This document shows, piece by piece, positions 7,770 to 15,839 of a stretch of 64,000 nt of DNA (the stretch's first letter is position 1; the number at the start of each line of letters is the position of its first letter). Source of the DNA: Pseudomonadota bacterium (lineage in GTDB: Bacteria; Myxococcota_A; Polyangia; Polyangiales; Polyangiaceae); contig JAFAER010000005.1 in the NCBI GenBank assembly GCA_023423895.1, positions 1 to 64,000 of the forward strand, given 5' to 3'. The notes below the pieces were generated by a model. It was not told the DNA's origin, did no database searches, and saw nothing but the letters and a program-made list of their open reading frames with translations. Both the position numbers and the translations under genes were made by a program.

Positions 7770-8792
7770 TCACGACGCTTCTCCCATCGTCACGACGACC
7801 TTCCCGAACGGGCGTCCCTCCGCCAGGTGGGCGAAGGCTGCGCGGACGCCCTCGACGCCGAACGGGAAGACTCGATCGATGCACGGTCGCACGTCGTTCT
7901 CGTCGATGGCGCGGACGAGCGCCTCGAAGCTCGCTCGACTCCCGCCGGAGGTCGCGCGAAGCGTCACTGCACGGCGGATGGCCGTCACGAGATCGAGCAT
8001 CGGTCGAGCGCCGGCGACGAACCCGAACAGGCTGACCGCACCGCCGACGCGTGTTGCCGCGATCGAGCGGCCAAGGCCGTCGCCGCCGATCACGTCGACG
8101 AAGAGATCGACGCCCGCACCGCGGGTGAGCTCGAGGATGCTCCGCTCCCATGCCGGCTCGCGCGTGGAGTCGATCGTCGTGGCTCCCATCTCGGCCATGC
8201 GTGCAAGCTTCGCTGGATCTCGGCCGACGACGAGCACGCGAGCGCCCGCCATCCGGGCGATCTGGACCACGAACGTGGAGACGCCGCCGGTGCCAGTGAC
8301 GCCGACGAGCGATCCTGGACGGATGAGTCCTTCCGTCACGACGGCCTGCCATGCAGAAACGCCCGCGATCGGGAGTGTCGCCGCTTCCTCGAACGAGAGC
8401 GACCTCGGAGCGTGCACGGCCTCCTCCTCGCCGACGCAAACGTATTCGGTGAGGACGCCGCGCGAAGGTCCGCCCAGTCGTCGTGCAGCGGCTGCCGCGC
8501 TCACCGGCCCGTCGATCCAGTCCGGCACGTACGTCAGACACACGCGATCACCGGCAGCGAAACGTCGAACGGCCGGTCCGACGGCCACGACGTCGCCAGC
8601 GGCGTCCGAGCCGGGGACGAGCGGAACGGCGAAAGAGCCGTATTCCCCGCGCGCAATCGCGAGGTCGCGATAGTTGAGCGATACCGCCCGAACGCGGACG
8701 AGGATCTGGCGCGGTCCGGGCGTCGGCGTGGACTCTTCGATCTCCGCAAGATCGTCCAGAGTGAGGCGGCTTCGGTAGGTCAGCGTCTTCAT
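7770..8792 (-). CDS. Zinc-independent medium-chain alcohol dehydrogenase/quinone reductase family
   Basis: This 340-residue MDR-superfamily NAD(P)-dependent oxidoreductase starts at MKTLTYRSRLTLDD. The N-terminal GroES-like domain contains VRVRAVSLNYRDLAIARGEYG and VPLVPGSDAAGDVVAVG, with D-A-A in place of the zinc-liganding residues of classical enzymes. The Rossmann domain has VGVTGTGGVSTFVVQIARMAG (G-x-G-x-x-x). The structural-zinc cysteines are absent. Members reduce quinones, enones or aldehydes, and the substrate here is unknown. It is divergent from a LysR gene, which likely controls it. Confidence 0.9.
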   Translation of the reverse strand: MKTLTYRSRLTLDDLAEIEESTPTPGPRQILVRVRAVSLNYRDLAIARGEYGSFAVPLVPGSDAAGDVVAVGPAVRRFAAGDRVCLTYVPDWIDGPVSAAAAARRLGGPSRGVLTEYVCVGEEEAVHAPRSLSFEEAATLPIAGVSAWQAVVTEGLIRPGSLVGVTGTGGVSTFVVQIARMAGARVLVVGRDPAKLARMAEMGATTIDSTREPAWERSILELTRGAGVDLFVDVIGGDGLGRSIAATRVGGAVSLFGFVAGARPMLDLVTAIRRAVTLRATSGGSRASFEALVRAIDENDVRPCIDRVFPFGVEGVRAAFAHLAEGRPFGKVVVTMGEAS

Positions 8793-8874
8793 ACGAGGAG
8801 CATGGCGCCGGGCTCTTCCGTGCAACAGTGATCATCGGTGCAGCCCGAGTGTGCAAGGATGCACCTCGCCTTTC
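8793..8874. promoter_or_regulatory. Divergent adh/lysR control region with GTGCA-N4-TGCAC dyad
   Basis: These 82 bp lie between the two divergent starts. A perfect inverted repeat GTGCA-AGGA-TGCAC (8851-8864) and a further GTGCA at 8819-8823 are candidate binding sites for the LysR protein. LysR-type regulators usually bind such dyads between divergent genes. Confidence 0.45.
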
Positions 8875-9771
8875 ATGTCCAGCGTCGCGACCGACACTTC
8901 ATGGGACGACCTCCGCATCTTCCTCGCGATGTATCGCAGCGGAAGTCAGAAGGCCGCGGCGCGGAGGCTACAGGTCGCGCACACGACCATCGGGCGCAGA
9001 CTCGTCGCGCTCGAAAGCGCGCTCGGCGCCCGGCTCTTCGATCGCACGCCGAACGGAGTCGCCCTCACCTCCGTCGGCCTTGCCCTCCTTCCGCGCGCCG
9101 AGCGCGTCGAAGCAGAGCTGATCGCCGCCGAGCGGGAGCTACGCGGAGCCGACGCGAAGCTCGAAGGGCCAGTCCGCGTGACGGCCGGCGATGGCCTCGT
9201 CCACTACGTGATCGTGCCGGCCCTCGGCGAGCTGCGACGCGAGCACCCGGGGATCTCGATCGAGCTGCGGGCGGACACGCGCGAGCTGGACCTGTCACGT
9301 CGCGAGGCGGACATCGCGGTACGTCTTCACCGTCCCAGCGAGCGCTCGCTCGTCGCACGCCGCCTCGGCGTGATGAAGCTCGGCCTGTTCGCGAGCCGCG
9401 CGTATCTCGAACGGCGAGGAACCCCGCGGACACTGGCGGATCTCGCCGGACACGACTTCGTGGGGTTCGACGCGTCGCTCGACGAGCTCCCGCAGGTGCG
9501 CTGGCTCCGCCAGACCGTCGGCGCGGGCAAAGATCCGCGTTGGGCCATCCGGGCGACGACGACGACGGCGCAGGCGCTCGCATGCGTCGAATCGCAGGGA
9601 ATCGCTCTTCTCGGCACGTTCGTGGCCGCGCGCGAGCCGCGCCTCGTGCCCGTCCTGCCGCGCGCGGCGACACCGTCGCGCGACATGTGGCTCGTCGTGC
9701 ACGAGGACATGCGACGGAACGCGAGGGTCGCCGCGGTCAACGAGTGGCTCGCGAAGACGGTCGCGGATTGA
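8875..9771 (+). CDS. LysR-family transcriptional regulator
   Basis: This 298-residue regulator starts at MSSVATDTSWDDLR; a GTG at 8851 would add 8 residues and overlap the dyad. The N-terminal winged helix-turn-helix reads SWDDLRIFLAMYRSGS, AARRLQVAHTTIGRRL and LESALGARLFDRTPNG, the typical LysR signature. The C-terminal effector domain follows from residue ~85 (VRVTAGDGLVHYVIVPALGE). The family usually senses a small metabolite and activates the divergent neighbour, here the alcohol dehydrogenase-like gene. Confidence 0.93.
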   Translation: MSSVATDTSWDDLRIFLAMYRSGSQKAAARRLQVAHTTIGRRLVALESALGARLFDRTPNGVALTSVGLALLPRAERVEAELIAAERELRGADAKLEGPVRVTAGDGLVHYVIVPALGELRREHPGISIELRADTRELDLSRREADIAVRLHRPSERSLVARRLGVMKLGLFASRAYLERRGTPRTLADLAGHDFVGFDASLDELPQVRWLRQTVGAGKDPRWAIRATTTTAQALACVESQGIALLGTFVAAREPRLVPVLPRAATPSRDMWLVVHEDMRRNARVAAVNEWLAKTVAD

Positions 9772-9803
9772 GCTGGCCATCGCCTCGCCTCCGCTTGGCG
9801 GTC

Positions 9804-9968
9804 GGCAAGGAGGTGGGCACCGTGTGGATCCCCTCCCGCAGGTCGCGAGAGAGACTCAATTTTGCGAGCAAAACGCGAAGCGTTTTGGGAGCGTCGACGA
9901 GGGTCCTGGTCGAGATGGAAGCAGGGCCCCTCTCGCTCCTCGCTCCTCGTCTCCCTGTTCAATCCTCT
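9804..9968 (+). repeat. Dispersed repeat copy 3 with hairpin
   Basis: This is the third copy of the ~160 bp element, from GGCAAGGAGGTGGGCACC to CCCTGTTCAATCCTCT, with hairpin CAAAACGC-GAA-GCGTTTTG at 9869-9887. It fills most of the 268 bp gap between the convergent lysR and Omp85 genes, where nothing else is seen. Confidence 0.85.
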
Positions 9969-10039
9969 CGCCGCGAAGCGTTCCCCCTCGGCAAGCGACG
10001 CAACCCCCGCCAGCTTGCGAGCGCCGAGCACGGTAAGGA

Positions 10040-13000
10040 TCAGAAGAGCCCGATGGCGAAGTTGAGCGCGCCGAGGTCCTCGTACGACTCGCGGGTGACG
10101 TTGAAGCCGTAGTCGACGGCCAAGGGGCCGACCGGTGTCTGCACGCGAAGGCCGCTGCCGACCGCGACGCGCATCGGGAATGCGCCCTTCTGGAACGGGT
10201 AGGTCGGATCGATCCAGAGGTTGCCGATGTCCGTGAAGATGACGGTCTCGAAAGGACCGCGGATCGGGATCCGGAGCTCGAGGCGCTCGTTGATCATCAG
10301 GTTTCCGCCGCGGATGGGCTGCGTCGCCTGGGTGAACTTGTTGGCGTTCGGGACGGTCTGGCCCGGGTTGTTCGGATCGGGGACGTTGTCCGGCAGATCC
10401 TTGGACGCGTAGATGCGATCGACGTTGTCCTGAGGGATGAAGCTGTTCAACGTCCAGCCGCGCATCGTGTCGACGCCGCCCATGAAGAAGAGACGATCGG
10501 GATACGTCTGGGACGTGTCCGTGAGCTGCAAGTTCACGCCTGCGCGCGTGAGCGCCGCGATGCGCATGCCTCTCGGCAGTGGGATGTAGCCGCCGAAGGT
10601 CTGGGTCAGCTTGAAGAAGTGGCTCTCCGGCGGCGGAGTCTTTCCACGTACGCGTGCTTTATCGAGGTTCACGTCGGTCGGGAAGGCATCGACGTGCTCG
10701 ATGCCGGTGACGAGGTACGTGCCTCGGGAGGCGTTGAACGCGTTGTCGCGTCGATCCCACGTCGCGAGGACGCGCTGCGAGAACGCGTAGGTCTCGCCGT
10801 CGGGGACGAGGAGCTGCCGGACGAGATCGGTGATGTTCCGGCCCTGACGGAGAAGCGATGCGAGGTACTCGTTGGCGCTTCCGGACTGGAAGATGCGGCT
10901 GTTGTTGAACTCGAAGCTCTGGAAGAACGTGAGCTGCACCTCCGATGCGGGGCGGTAGTTCACGTTCGGGATGGCGGCGATCTTCGTGAGATAGAAGTCG
11001 CGCTGGAGATCGTGGACGAGGATCGTGTCGACGCCTCCGCGGACGAGCGGGCCGAGGCCGATCTCCGGGAAGACGATGCCGGCGGTCGCGCGGACACCGA
11101 GGCGCGCGATGTCGTTCAGGTTGCGGTAGTTGTTGCGCGCGACCGGGTCGATGATGAGGGGCGTCGGGATGTAGGCGAGCTGCAGGCGCAGGGTGAGCTG
11201 GACGGCGTTGCCCCACAGGTTGTTGTGGCCGTATTCAGCGCGGAGACGAAAGCCCTCGCCGGTCGAGAAGCCCGGCCCGACCTCGCTGTACTGGCGTGGC
11301 CTTTCGACCATCGTGACGATGACGGTCTTGTTCCGCTGGGGGACGTAGGGATTCTCGAGGGCAACCGTCACGGTCGAGAACGCGCCGAGCGTCGCGATGC
11401 GCTCCTCGGTCTTGCGGACGAGGCTCGCGCGGTAGGGCTGCCCCTCGAGCAGCGCGATGCGCTTCCGGATGACCGCGTCCCGTGTGAAGACGTTTCCTCG
11501 GAGGACGATGTTGCGGACGATGACCTTCTCGCCCTCGGTCACGGCGAAGCGAACGCGTGCTCGCGTGTGATCGGGTGACTGCTCGAGCGAATACTTGACG
11601 TCGGCGAAGGTGTAGCCCTCCTCCTTGTATGCATCGACGAGCCGCCGACGCGCCTCTTCGAGCTTCACGGTGCTCGCGTATTGACCGAGCTTCACGTCGG
11701 CGGCCTTCGCGAGCTCCGCAGGCGACAGCGCTTGGGCACCTGCGAACCCGACGTCCCAGAGCTGCGTGCGCGGCCCGAGCTTCACCGGAATGCGGAGCCA
11801 GACACGTGGCTCGCATTCCACGCCGTGGGCGGGGTCGGGGACGCAGGTGGTCCCTTGCTCCAGCGGCGGCACCGCGAGCGGCAAGCCGATGGCGTCGTAG
11901 GTGCAGATGTCGGCGCCTTCGGCGGGGACGGGCAGCGGGGTGCACTCTCCTGGCGGCGAGCGCGGATCACAACGGCGGCGGATGACCTGTACGGGGCCGA
12001 CCTGCGCGGAGAGAAAGCCCTCCGAGCGATAGAGCTCCTGCACGTGCTGAACGGCGCGCTCGTACGTCTCCGGCACGTAGACGGTGTGGGGCTCGAGATC
12101 GAGCGGCGCCGGGCGAGCGCCGCCGGTCACCCCGAGGGGCCTCGAGATCATCCGATCGAGGATCGCCGGCTTGGGGGGCGCGATGAGGTCGCTGCCGGGC
12201 AGCTCCTCCTCGAGATAGCTGTCGATCTCGCTGCCGATCGCGCGCGCGGATCGGGGCCCGCCCTCGGAGAGCTTCTTGACGTCATCCTCGCGCAGGCACG
12301 GGTAGGAGCGCGCGGCGACCTGGACACGCGCGCCCTCGCGCACGTGGAACACGAGGTACGCGAGCGACGGGGCTGCATCGCGAGAGACACCGTGGGACGA
12401 GCCTGGAGGACCGGCAGCGGCGTTCGCGTCTTTGCCGCGGGTCTCGACCTTGATCTCCACGTCGAGGAAGCCGTGCTTCACGTAGAAGTCGGTCAGCTTC
12501 TGGACGAGGTGGTTCGGCGTGCGGTCGGTCTCTTCCTCGAGGTCGAGCACGTCGTCGAGCGTCGAACGATCGAAGTGATCGTTACCTTCGTAGCGCGTCT
12601 CGTAGCGCGTTCCGAAGTCCACTCGAACGCGAAGCGTGATGATGCCGCGATGGAGGACGACGTCGTGGGAGACCTCCGCGCGATGATGATGCCGTGCGCG
12701 GATCCGCGCCTCGAGCGCCGCGTCCGCCGCAGCGAGCAGGCTCTCGTCGGCACGCATTCCGGTCTTCATCGTGTAGGAGCGCTCGGCGTCTTCGATCTCC
12801 TCCTTGGTCGCTCCGGTCGGGTAGATCACGCGACGTTCGATGCGGCGCGGCGCTCCGACCGACGCGCTCACGTCGACGACGACGCGAAGCGGATCGTTCG
12901 TGGGACGCGTGGTGATCGCGACGCGCGGAGCCGGAAAGCCGCGACGCTGGATGAGGGCGTCGAGGCGAGCCTCGAGCATCGGTAGATCGCTCGCGACGAT

Positions 13001-13513
13001 CTCGCCGTCGCTCGTGAGATCGAGCTCTCGAAGCAGCTCGTCGGCATCGAGCGGCGCGCCGTGAAGGTCGATCCGGACCGCGTCGATGACCTTCCGCGGC
13101 GTGACGAAGATGGTGACGCGGACGCCGGCGCCGTCCATCGTCACCTCGGCGCGAGCATCGGCGAACGAGCCGGTGGCGAGCACCTCCTGGAGCGCGCCGC
13201 GAAGCTCCTCTTGCGTCAGGAGGTCGCCGGGCTTGAGGACGCCGACGGGCGGGGTCTTCACGTCCGGCCACAAGGACTGATGCTCCGGACTGATCACGAC
13301 GTCGACTCCGAGCACGACGTGCTGGAGGTAGGGCGTGAGATCGGGTCCGCTCTTCAGGACGGGGGCGGGAGCTCCGAGGGGCGGGACGGGCGCCGGCGTC
13401 AGGACCATCACCTCGTCGGTGAGGTCGGCGGCGTCGGCGCGCCCCGGCATCGCTCCGAGGAGGAAGACGAGCGTGAGCATGACCCACGCAAGACGCCTCC
13501 TCGGAAAACCCAT
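10040..13513 (-). CDS. Omp85-superfamily outer-membrane protein (BamA/TamA-like, POTRA plus beta-barrel)
   Basis: This 1157-residue protein has signal peptide MGFPRRRLAWVMLTLVFLLG...GRADA. A long periplasmic part (residues ~60-720) carries several POTRA-like beta-alpha-alpha-beta-beta modules, for example GVRVTIFVTPRKVIDAVRID, KVIVRNIVLRGNVFTRDAVI and GQPYRASLVRKTEERIATLG. The C-terminal third is the surface-antigen barrel, starting near YSEVGPGFSTGEGFRLRAEY. It contains FFMGGVDTMRGWTLNSFIPQ, the V-R-G-(F/W) barrel motif, and ends GALNFAIGLF with a terminal Phe, as barrels recognised by Bam do. The protein is longer than typical BamA or TamA. A TamB-like gene 8 kb away makes a TamA-like role attractive, but BamA cannot be excluded. 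Confidence 0.9.
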   Translation of the reverse strand: MGFPRRRLAWVMLTLVFLLGAMPGRADAADLTDEVMVLTPAPVPPLGAPAPVLKSGPDLTPYLQHVVLGVDVVISPEHQSLWPDVKTPPVGVLKPGDLLTQEELRGALQEVLATGSFADARAEVTMDGAGVRVTIFVTPRKVIDAVRIDLHGAPLDADELLRELDLTSDGEIVASDLPMLEARLDALIQRRGFPAPRVAITTRPTNDPLRVVVDVSASVGAPRRIERRVIYPTGATKEEIEDAERSYTMKTGMRADESLLAAADAALEARIRARHHHRAEVSHDVVLHRGIITLRVRVDFGTRYETRYEGNDHFDRSTLDDVLDLEEETDRTPNHLVQKLTDFYVKHGFLDVEIKVETRGKDANAAAGPPGSSHGVSRDAAPSLAYLVFHVREGARVQVAARSYPCLREDDVKKLSEGGPRSARAIGSEIDSYLEEELPGSDLIAPPKPAILDRMISRPLGVTGGARPAPLDLEPHTVYVPETYERAVQHVQELYRSEGFLSAQVGPVQVIRRRCDPRSPPGECTPLPVPAEGADICTYDAIGLPLAVPPLEQGTTCVPDPAHGVECEPRVWLRIPVKLGPRTQLWDVGFAGAQALSPAELAKAADVKLGQYASTVKLEEARRRLVDAYKEEGYTFADVKYSLEQSPDHTRARVRFAVTEGEKVIVRNIVLRGNVFTRDAVIRKRIALLEGQPYRASLVRKTEERIATLGAFSTVTVALENPYVPQRNKTVIVTMVERPRQYSEVGPGFSTGEGFRLRAEYGHNNLWGNAVQLTLRLQLAYIPTPLIIDPVARNNYRNLNDIARLGVRATAGIVFPEIGLGPLVRGGVDTILVHDLQRDFYLTKIAAIPNVNYRPASEVQLTFFQSFEFNNSRIFQSGSANEYLASLLRQGRNITDLVRQLLVPDGETYAFSQRVLATWDRRDNAFNASRGTYLVTGIEHVDAFPTDVNLDKARVRGKTPPPESHFFKLTQTFGGYIPLPRGMRIAALTRAGVNLQLTDTSQTYPDRLFFMGGVDTMRGWTLNSFIPQDNVDRIYASKDLPDNVPDPNNPGQTVPNANKFTQATQPIRGGNLMINERLELRIPIRGPFETVIFTDIGNLWIDPTYPFQKGAFPMRVAVGSGLRVQTPVGPLAVDYGFNVTRESYEDLGALNFAIGLF

Positions 13514-13591
13514 CGGGCGCGCATTCTAGTGTAGTGAGTCCGCGAGCGGGCTCATGAATCGCCGCGCCGCAGCGATGAACGGACGAGCTGT

Positions 13592-14965
13592 TCAGGGGAC
13601 CTGCTCGTCGAAGTGGACGCACCAGTTGTACAGCCGGTGCCTCGATCGCGAGCGCGTCGGATCGGAGTCGCGCAAGTTGCCGCGCGCCCCGGTCTGCGGC
13701 CCCGATCCGGCTCCGCGCACTCCCGTGAAGGCGTATCGAAGATGCCGATCGTCGCCGGTGGGGACCGCCGAGAGCGTGATCGCGACCGTGTCCGGACCCG
13801 TCACCTCGACCTTCGCGATCGACGGCGACGAGGCGCTCGCGTCGACGTACTCGAAGCCATAGTTGCCCGGATCGGCGACGAGCGTGGTATCGAGCACGAT
13901 CGGCGGCGCCGGGACCGCCAGCTTGATCGTGATGACCGCGCCGTCGCGCGTGACCGCGAGCGGCCGGAGCGGCTCCCACCGCTTCCCTTCGAGCACGACG
14001 CGACGATAGGCCTTCGCGTAGTCCTCTCCCATGTGCCGGTAGCCCTCGCTCGTGAGGTGCACACCGTCCTTCGAATAGGAGAGGTGGTACTTCGGGCCGA
14101 CAAGGACGATCTTGCCGCCGCTCTGCTGATGCGCGAGGAGCTGCGCGACGGGAATCGCGCTCGTCTCCGTCCCGCCCATCATCCGCGTCCAGCTCGAGAT
14201 CTGGGTGTGGAACATCGGCACGGGCTCGGTCTGACCTGTCAGCGCCTGGACGTCCTTCTCGTAGTCGGCTTGCCATTCGAGCATGTCCGCGAGGTAACGC
14301 GTGCTCTTCTCCGCGTGATCGGCCTCGCCGTGCACGTTCGCGACGGCGCGGACGACGTACGACTTGCCGAGCTTCTTCGCGATGTCGCGCGCAGCTGAGA
14401 CCTGTGCCATCCCGTTGGCGTACGGCTTCGTTCCCTTCTTCAGACGCGTGTAGGGCCTCGCTCCCGACCCGTGGACGCTGACGAGGATGTCGTGCGTGTC
14501 GCCCTCGTTCCGCGCGAGCTCGGCGACGAGGTTCGCGAAGGCGCTCGACATCGTCTCGACGACGGCCTTGGAGCCTGGGATCGTGTCGCCTTCGACGAGC
14601 GGCTCGAAGCTCACGAGGTCCTCGCCGCCGGCCATGACGCCGGTGTTGAACATCAGGTTCCCGAACGGCTGCGCGAGGCTGAGCGCGGGGGCGCCCGAGA
14701 CCCCGACGGCGAGGCTCTGTCCCGTGACGAGGACGTGATTGACGTCCCGTCGGACGAAGCCGGGCATCGGGGTTCCGCCGTCCGCCTTTTCCACGAGCCC
14801 GGTACCCGACGTGCTGGATGCGGGACCCTCGGACGGAGCGGAAGGCGACGTGACCGTGAGTGAGCCCTCCGAGCTCGCCGTGTGGGTGGGCAGCGTGCCG
14901 GAAGGCCCACACGCCGTAAACGAGCCCAGGGCCCCGGCGACGATCAGTGTCCGCCAAGCGCGCAT
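13592..14965 (-). CDS. Lipoprotein with SGNH/sialate O-acetylesterase-like domain
   Basis: This 457-residue protein has a lipobox ending at Cys19 (LGSFTAC), a Ser/Thr/Pro linker to ~70, then a hydrolase domain. The apparent catalytic blocks are GQSLA (Ser84), VHGEADHAE (~211-219) and DGVHLTSEGY, in which Asp300 and His303 complete an SGNH-type dyad. This is the order seen in SASA/DUF303 carbohydrate acetylesterases (GQSN, QGE, DxxH). A C-terminal beta-rich segment (~320-435) may bind substrate. It is inferred to deacetylate an extracellular or periplasmic sugar. It follows the divergent OmpA gene and is upstream of and codirectional with the Omp85 gene (78 bp gap). Confidence 0.8.
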   Translation of the reverse strand: MRAWRTLIVAGALGSFTACGPSGTLPTHTASSEGSLTVTSPSAPSEGPASSTSGTGLVEKADGGTPMPGFVRRDVNHVLVTGQSLAVGVSGAPALSLAQPFGNLMFNTGVMAGGEDLVSFEPLVEGDTIPGSKAVVETMSSAFANLVAELARNEGDTHDILVSVHGSGARPYTRLKKGTKPYANGMAQVSAARDIAKKLGKSYVVRAVANVHGEADHAEKSTRYLADMLEWQADYEKDVQALTGQTEPVPMFHTQISSWTRMMGGTETSAIPVAQLLAHQQSGGKIVLVGPKYHLSYSKDGVHLTSEGYRHMGEDYAKAYRRVVLEGKRWEPLRPLAVTRDGAVITIKLAVPAPPIVLDTTLVADPGNYGFEYVDASASSPSIAKVEVTGPDTVAITLSAVPTGDDRHLRYAFTGVRGAGSGPQTGARGNLRDSDPTRSRSRHRLYNWCVHFDEQVP

Positions 14966-15014
14966 CGCGCACCATCGTGCCCTCTCGCGCTCGACCGCGC
15001 TACTCTGTCAGCGG

Positions 15015-15839
15015 ATGCTCGTCGCGGGACCTCAGCGTCGGCTGTTCTTCGCGTGCGTGATCGCCGGCTTCGGGAGCTTGCTGTTGCTCGATCTGCACTT
15101 CGCGCCGACGTCGCTCGCCGCGGACGAGCGCACGGGCGCCGATGCGTCCCCAGCTTCGAGCCAGGCGACCGAGCCTGCCGCGGTGCCCGACGGCAGCTCA
15201 CGGATGACTGCCCGCGTCGTCATCCCCGCGCCCGCGCGTGTGCCCACCATCGTCGCGAAGTTCGAGACCGCGTCGACGGAGCCTCTCGATCAGTCGGCGA
15301 TCCGCGCGCTCGCCACGGCGATGATCGAGGACCACGACGTCAGCGTCGTCCTCGAAGGGCACAGCGATACGCGCGGAGGCGACGACTACAATCACAAGAT
15401 CAGCCTCGAACGCGCGGATTGGGTGAAGACGCGTCTCGTCGAGCTCGGCGTGAGCGCAGAGCGGGTCGAGACGGTTGGCCTCGGCGCGACGCGGCCGCTC
15501 CGTTCCGACGATCCGGACGCGCCTTCGGTCAATCGTCGCGTCGAGGTGCGATGGCTCGGAAACGCCGCCCACGAAGCGCCACCACCGACGCGACCTTCCG
15601 CGAAGCCCGCGGTGGCGAGCGCCGCGTCGTCGGGCCCACGCGAGCCGCGGCCGCCGAGGCCCGAGCGCGCCGACGCGTCCGTCCCTGGCGCAACCCCGGC
15701 CACGGCGAGCGCGTCGCCTGTTCCGGTCGTTCCAGCGTTCGACGCCTCGGCTCGTAGCAATGAGCCCTCCTCCTCGCCCGAGGAGGAGCCCCCGCATGCG
15801 CCGCCCGGCGCCAAGAGCCCGCAGCCCGGAGACGACTAG
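15015..15839 (+). CDS. OmpA-family peptidoglycan-associated protein with N-terminal membrane anchor
   Basis: This 274-residue protein starts at MLVAGPQRR and has a single hydrophobic helix (FFACVIAGFGSLLLLDLHF, ~11-29) as signal anchor. A linker follows, then an OmpA/MotB domain (~75-180) with VVLEGHSDTRGGDDYNHKIS, RADWVKTRLVELGV and VNRRVEVRW. The G-H-S-D and N-R-R-V-E residues bind diaminopimelate in the family. The C-terminal ~90 residues are Pro/Ala/Ser-rich. The stop TAG directly abuts the ATG of the next gene, implying a two-gene operon that links peptidoglycan to an inner-membrane coiled-coil protein. Confidence 0.88.
   Translation: MLVAGPQRRLFFACVIAGFGSLLLLDLHFAPTSLAADERTGADASPASSQATEPAAVPDGSSRMTARVVIPAPARVPTIVAKFETASTEPLDQSAIRALATAMIEDHDVSVVLEGHSDTRGGDDYNHKISLERADWVKTRLVELGVSAERVETVGLGATRPLRSDDPDAPSVNRRVEVRWLGNAAHEAPPPTRPSAKPAVASAASSGPREPRPPRPERADASVPGATPATASASPVPVVPAFDASARSNEPSSSPEEEPPHAPPGAKSPQPGDD

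Noticed and set aside
12582..14975. 797-codon minus-strand frame covering parts of the Omp85 and esterase genes
   Set aside because: It is frame-shifted relative to both real proteins and extremely Arg-rich, with no domain.
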